Source: Neobacillus vireti (GTDB taxonomy: Bacteria > Bacillota > Bacilli > Bacillales > Cytobacillaceae). Taken from it: a DNA stretch of 64,000 nucleotides. How positions within the stretch are numbered: the first letter of the stretch is position 1; each line of letters begins with the position of its first letter. The stretch covers positions 124,206-188,205 of the forward strand of contig NZ_LDNB01000017.1 of NCBI RefSeq assembly GCF_001026695.1, given 5' to 3'. The notes beneath the pieces were generated by a model. That model did not search any database. It was not told the origin of the DNA and worked only from the letters and a program-made list of their open reading frames with translations. This document shows, one piece after another, positions 62,407 through 64,000 of this stretch. The position numbers were made by a program, and so were the translations under genes.

Positions 62407-63669
62407 ATGGTTGAATTTGGCAGTAAACAAACAGTCATAGATCAATCCCTTCAATGGTGGAATCCAGGGAAAACAAGCCAGTGGCAAAAAGATGGTATTG
62501 ACCTCGTTATGGGGAAACGTGAAGGGTATTACTTTTACGATATGAATGGCAAAAAATTAATGGATGTTCATTTAAATGGCGGAACCTATAATTTAGGGCA
62601 TCGTAATCCTGAAATTATCGCTGCTTTGAAGGAAGCGTTAGATGATTTCGATATCGGCAATCATCATTTTCCAGCGATGACCCGTGCCAAGCTTGCTGAA
62701 AAACTGTCACAATGCACACCTAATGGCCTACATTATTCTATCCTATCTGCGGGTGGAAGTGAAGCTATCGATGTTGCCTTAAAATGCGCTAGATATGCCA
62801 CGAAACGGAAAAAAATCGTCTCGATCATTAATGGGTATCATGGCCATACAGGACTCGCTGTTTCATTAGGAAATGAACGGTATTCACGCTTGTTTTTGAG
62901 TGAAGGGGACCCGACAGAGTTTATTCATGTTCCATTCAATGATTTAGATGCGATGGAGAGAGCATTAATGAATGAAGATGTTGCCTGTGTCATGATCGAA
63001 ACGATTCCGGCAACCTACGGATTCCCGCTTCCCGAAAGAGGATATCTTCCTTCAGTTAAAAGATTGTGTGAAAAATTTGGTACCCTATATATCGCGGATG
63101 AGGTTCAAACGGGCTTAATGCGGACAGGAAAACTTTGGGGGATTGAACACTATGGGGTGGAACCAGATATTTTAGTTACCTCTAAAGGCTTTAGCGGCGG
63201 AATTTATCCGATTGCAGCTACCGTTGTTAACAAAAAGGCGGGAAATTGGATGAATGAAGATGGATTTGCCCATATTTCCACATTTGGTGGTTCGGAATTA
63301 GGCTGTATTGTGGCTATGAAGGTGTTAGAAATCTCCCAGCGTAAGGAAATACAGCAGAACGTTGATTTTGTTGGACGTTATTTACGGACGGGACTAGAAA
63401 CAATTAAAAAGCAAAATCATGACTTTTTTGTGGGCATTCGCCAATTGGGCGTTGTAATGGGGCTGGAGTTTAGTCATCCGAAAGGTGCCATCTATGTCAT
63501 GCAGCAGCTTTTTAAAAATGGAGTTTGGGCCATTTATTCCATGCTCGATAATAAAGTCCTTCAATTTAAACCTGGTTTACTTTGTGATCAAGAATATTGT
63601 GATGAGTTACTGACAAAATGTGAACTTAGTATTACTCAAGCAGCAAAAATGGCCTATAGCTATAGTTAA
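62407..63669 (+). CDS. class III pyridoxal-phosphate aminotransferase (or related phospho-lyase)
   Basis: A 420-residue fold-type I enzyme. GGSEAIDVALKCARYAT and NGYHGHTG precede ADEVQTGLMRTG; the PLP lysine is Lys260 in TSKGFSGGIYP. Class III members include omega-aminotransferases, GABA transaminase and the ethanolamine-phosphate and phosphohydroxylysine phospho-lyases. The adjacent APH-type kinase gene makes the phospho-lyase option worth considering. AGTGAGGAG precedes the ATG. Confidence 0.9.
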   Translation: MVEFGSKQTVIDQSLQWWNPGKTSQWQKDGIDLVMGKREGYYFYDMNGKKLMDVHLNGGTYNLGHRNPEIIAALKEALDDFDIGNHHFPAMTRAKLAEKLSQCTPNGLHYSILSAGGSEAIDVALKCARYATKRKKIVSIINGYHGHTGLAVSLGNERYSRLFLSEGDPTEFIHVPFNDLDAMERALMNEDVACVMIETIPATYGFPLPERGYLPSVKRLCEKFGTLYIADEVQTGLMRTGKLWGIEHYGVEPDILVTSKGFSGGIYPIAATVVNKKAGNWMNEDGFAHISTFGGSELGCIVAMKVLEISQRKEIQQNVDFVGRYLRTGLETIKKQNHDFFVGIRQLGVVMGLEFSHPKGAIYVMQQLFKNGVWAIYSMLDNKVLQFKPGLLCDQEYCDELLTKCELSITQAAKMAYSYS

Positions 63670-63691
63670 CCATTAGAAGGGAGAAAAGAAA

Positions 63692-64000
63692 ATGAGCAAT
63701 CCCTCCGTTGACCCATTACAAGAATCCTTGAATAAATTTAATGAAATTGCAAATACCGCACTTCCTTCCTATCCATTTTTATCTCAATCTACGATTCAAC
63801 TATTAAATTACTCTGAAAATGCTACTTATCTTGTTACCGATTCGGGTAGGGGTGAAAAATATATTTTACGTGTCGGACGCCCGGGATATCATACAAAGAT
63901 GGAAGTGGAGAGCGAGCTTGAGTGGTTGAAGTCAATCCATAAGCACTCGTCTATTCATATTTCCTTGCCCATTTTAGGAGGGAACAGCGAATATATTCAA
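63692..64000 (+). CDS. APH-family phosphotransferase, N-terminal part (cut by window edge)
   Basis: 103 codons are visible after GAAGGGAG and an ATG at 63692. They contain a nucleotide-binding beta-sheet pattern (IQLLNYSENATYLVTDSGRGEKYILRVGRPGY, then ESELEWLKSI) as in homoserine/hydroxylysine kinase-like proteins. The catalytic loop lies beyond the window. Adjacent to the class III PLP enzyme, 22 nt apart, so probably co-transcribed. Confidence 0.75.
   Translation, partial: MSNPSVDPLQESLNKFNEIANTALPSYPFLSQSTIQLLNYSENATYLVTDSGRGEKYILRVGRPGYHTKMEVESELEWLKSIHKHSSIHISLPILGGNSEYIQ

Noticed and set aside
1-64000. tRNA or rRNA genes, CRISPR arrays, insertion sequences, prophage or defence genes
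   Set aside because: I saw none on either strand; every sizeable gene belongs to metabolism, transport, regulation or stress families or is a small unknown.

Overview
The window reads as a chromosomal segment of a low-GC, aerobic, spore-forming Bacillaceae bacterium (Bacillus/Neobacillus-like). Support: AGGAGG-type ribosome binding sites, frequent TTG and GTG starts, sigma-A promoters of TTGACA-N17-TATAAT type, a spore-type GH18 lipoprotein, OpuA-type betaine transport, PrsW, and short GGTGCCTG-like and GGGACAG-like palindromes confined to intergenic gaps. I see no rRNA, tRNA, CRISPR array, insertion sequence or phage gene. Species-level naming is inference.

The left two thirds hold three large catabolic units, each with its own regulator. 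(1) Positions 1-8575: a divergent GntR regulator and an operon for a ferredoxin-dependent 2-oxoacid oxidoreductase (KorAB type), a leucine/valine/phenylalanine dehydrogenase, a short-chain dehydrogenase (SDR), an EutQ-like cupin, a sodium:solute symporter and a DadA-like FAD oxidase. This looks like uptake and oxidation of an amine or amino acid to an acyl-CoA. (2) Positions 9024-19477: a PAS-AAA-Fis sigma-54 activator, preceded by an 11-codon translationally coupled leader ORF, then a textbook -24/-12 promoter (TGGCAC-N5-TTGCA) and genes for an SDR, an acyl-CoA ligase, an MFS carrier, an M20 hydrolase, a protein with all four iron-sulfur ligands of 4-hydroxybutyryl-CoA dehydratase, 3-hydroxybutyryl-CoA dehydrogenase and thiolase. 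Together these predict conversion of a 4-hydroxy (or 4-oxo) acid through crotonyl-CoA-type intermediates to acetyl-CoA. (3) Positions 22313-43765: a TetR regulator with two identical operators at its promoter and about 21 kb of co-directional genes. They encode a 2-oxoacid/acetoin dehydrogenase complex with its lipoyl domain moved from E2 to E3, enoyl-CoA hydratase, acyl-CoA ligase, acyl-CoA dehydrogenase, a branched-chain-type ABC importer with a LivM-LivG fusion, a tandem carboxymuconolactone-decarboxylase-like protein, two SDRs, a small zinc ribbon protein, a two-subunit HyuA/HyuB ATP-dependent carboxylase or lactamase, and a thioesterase, closed by a strong terminator. The substrate is unknown.

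Cardiolipin synthase and a FabG-like SDR lie between units 2 and 3. The right third (44.0-60.5 kb) is a mosaic of single housekeeping or stress genes: methyltransferase, ChaB, OpuA betaine importer, pirin, FMN-binding stress protein, GH18 lipoprotein, RraB-like protein, PrsW, two small unknown proteins, an RQC-minor-type DNA-binding protein, an APH-type kinase, an SDR, an amino acid permease and a GNAT acetyltransferase. From 60.7 kb to the edge runs a fourth small catabolic unit: SDR, DeoR regulator, class III aminotransferase and a cut-off APH-type kinase.

The candidates most worth following are the sigma-54-controlled 4-hydroxybutyryl-CoA dehydratase pathway and the 21-kb TetR unit with its rearranged dehydrogenase complex and Hyu-type carboxylase.
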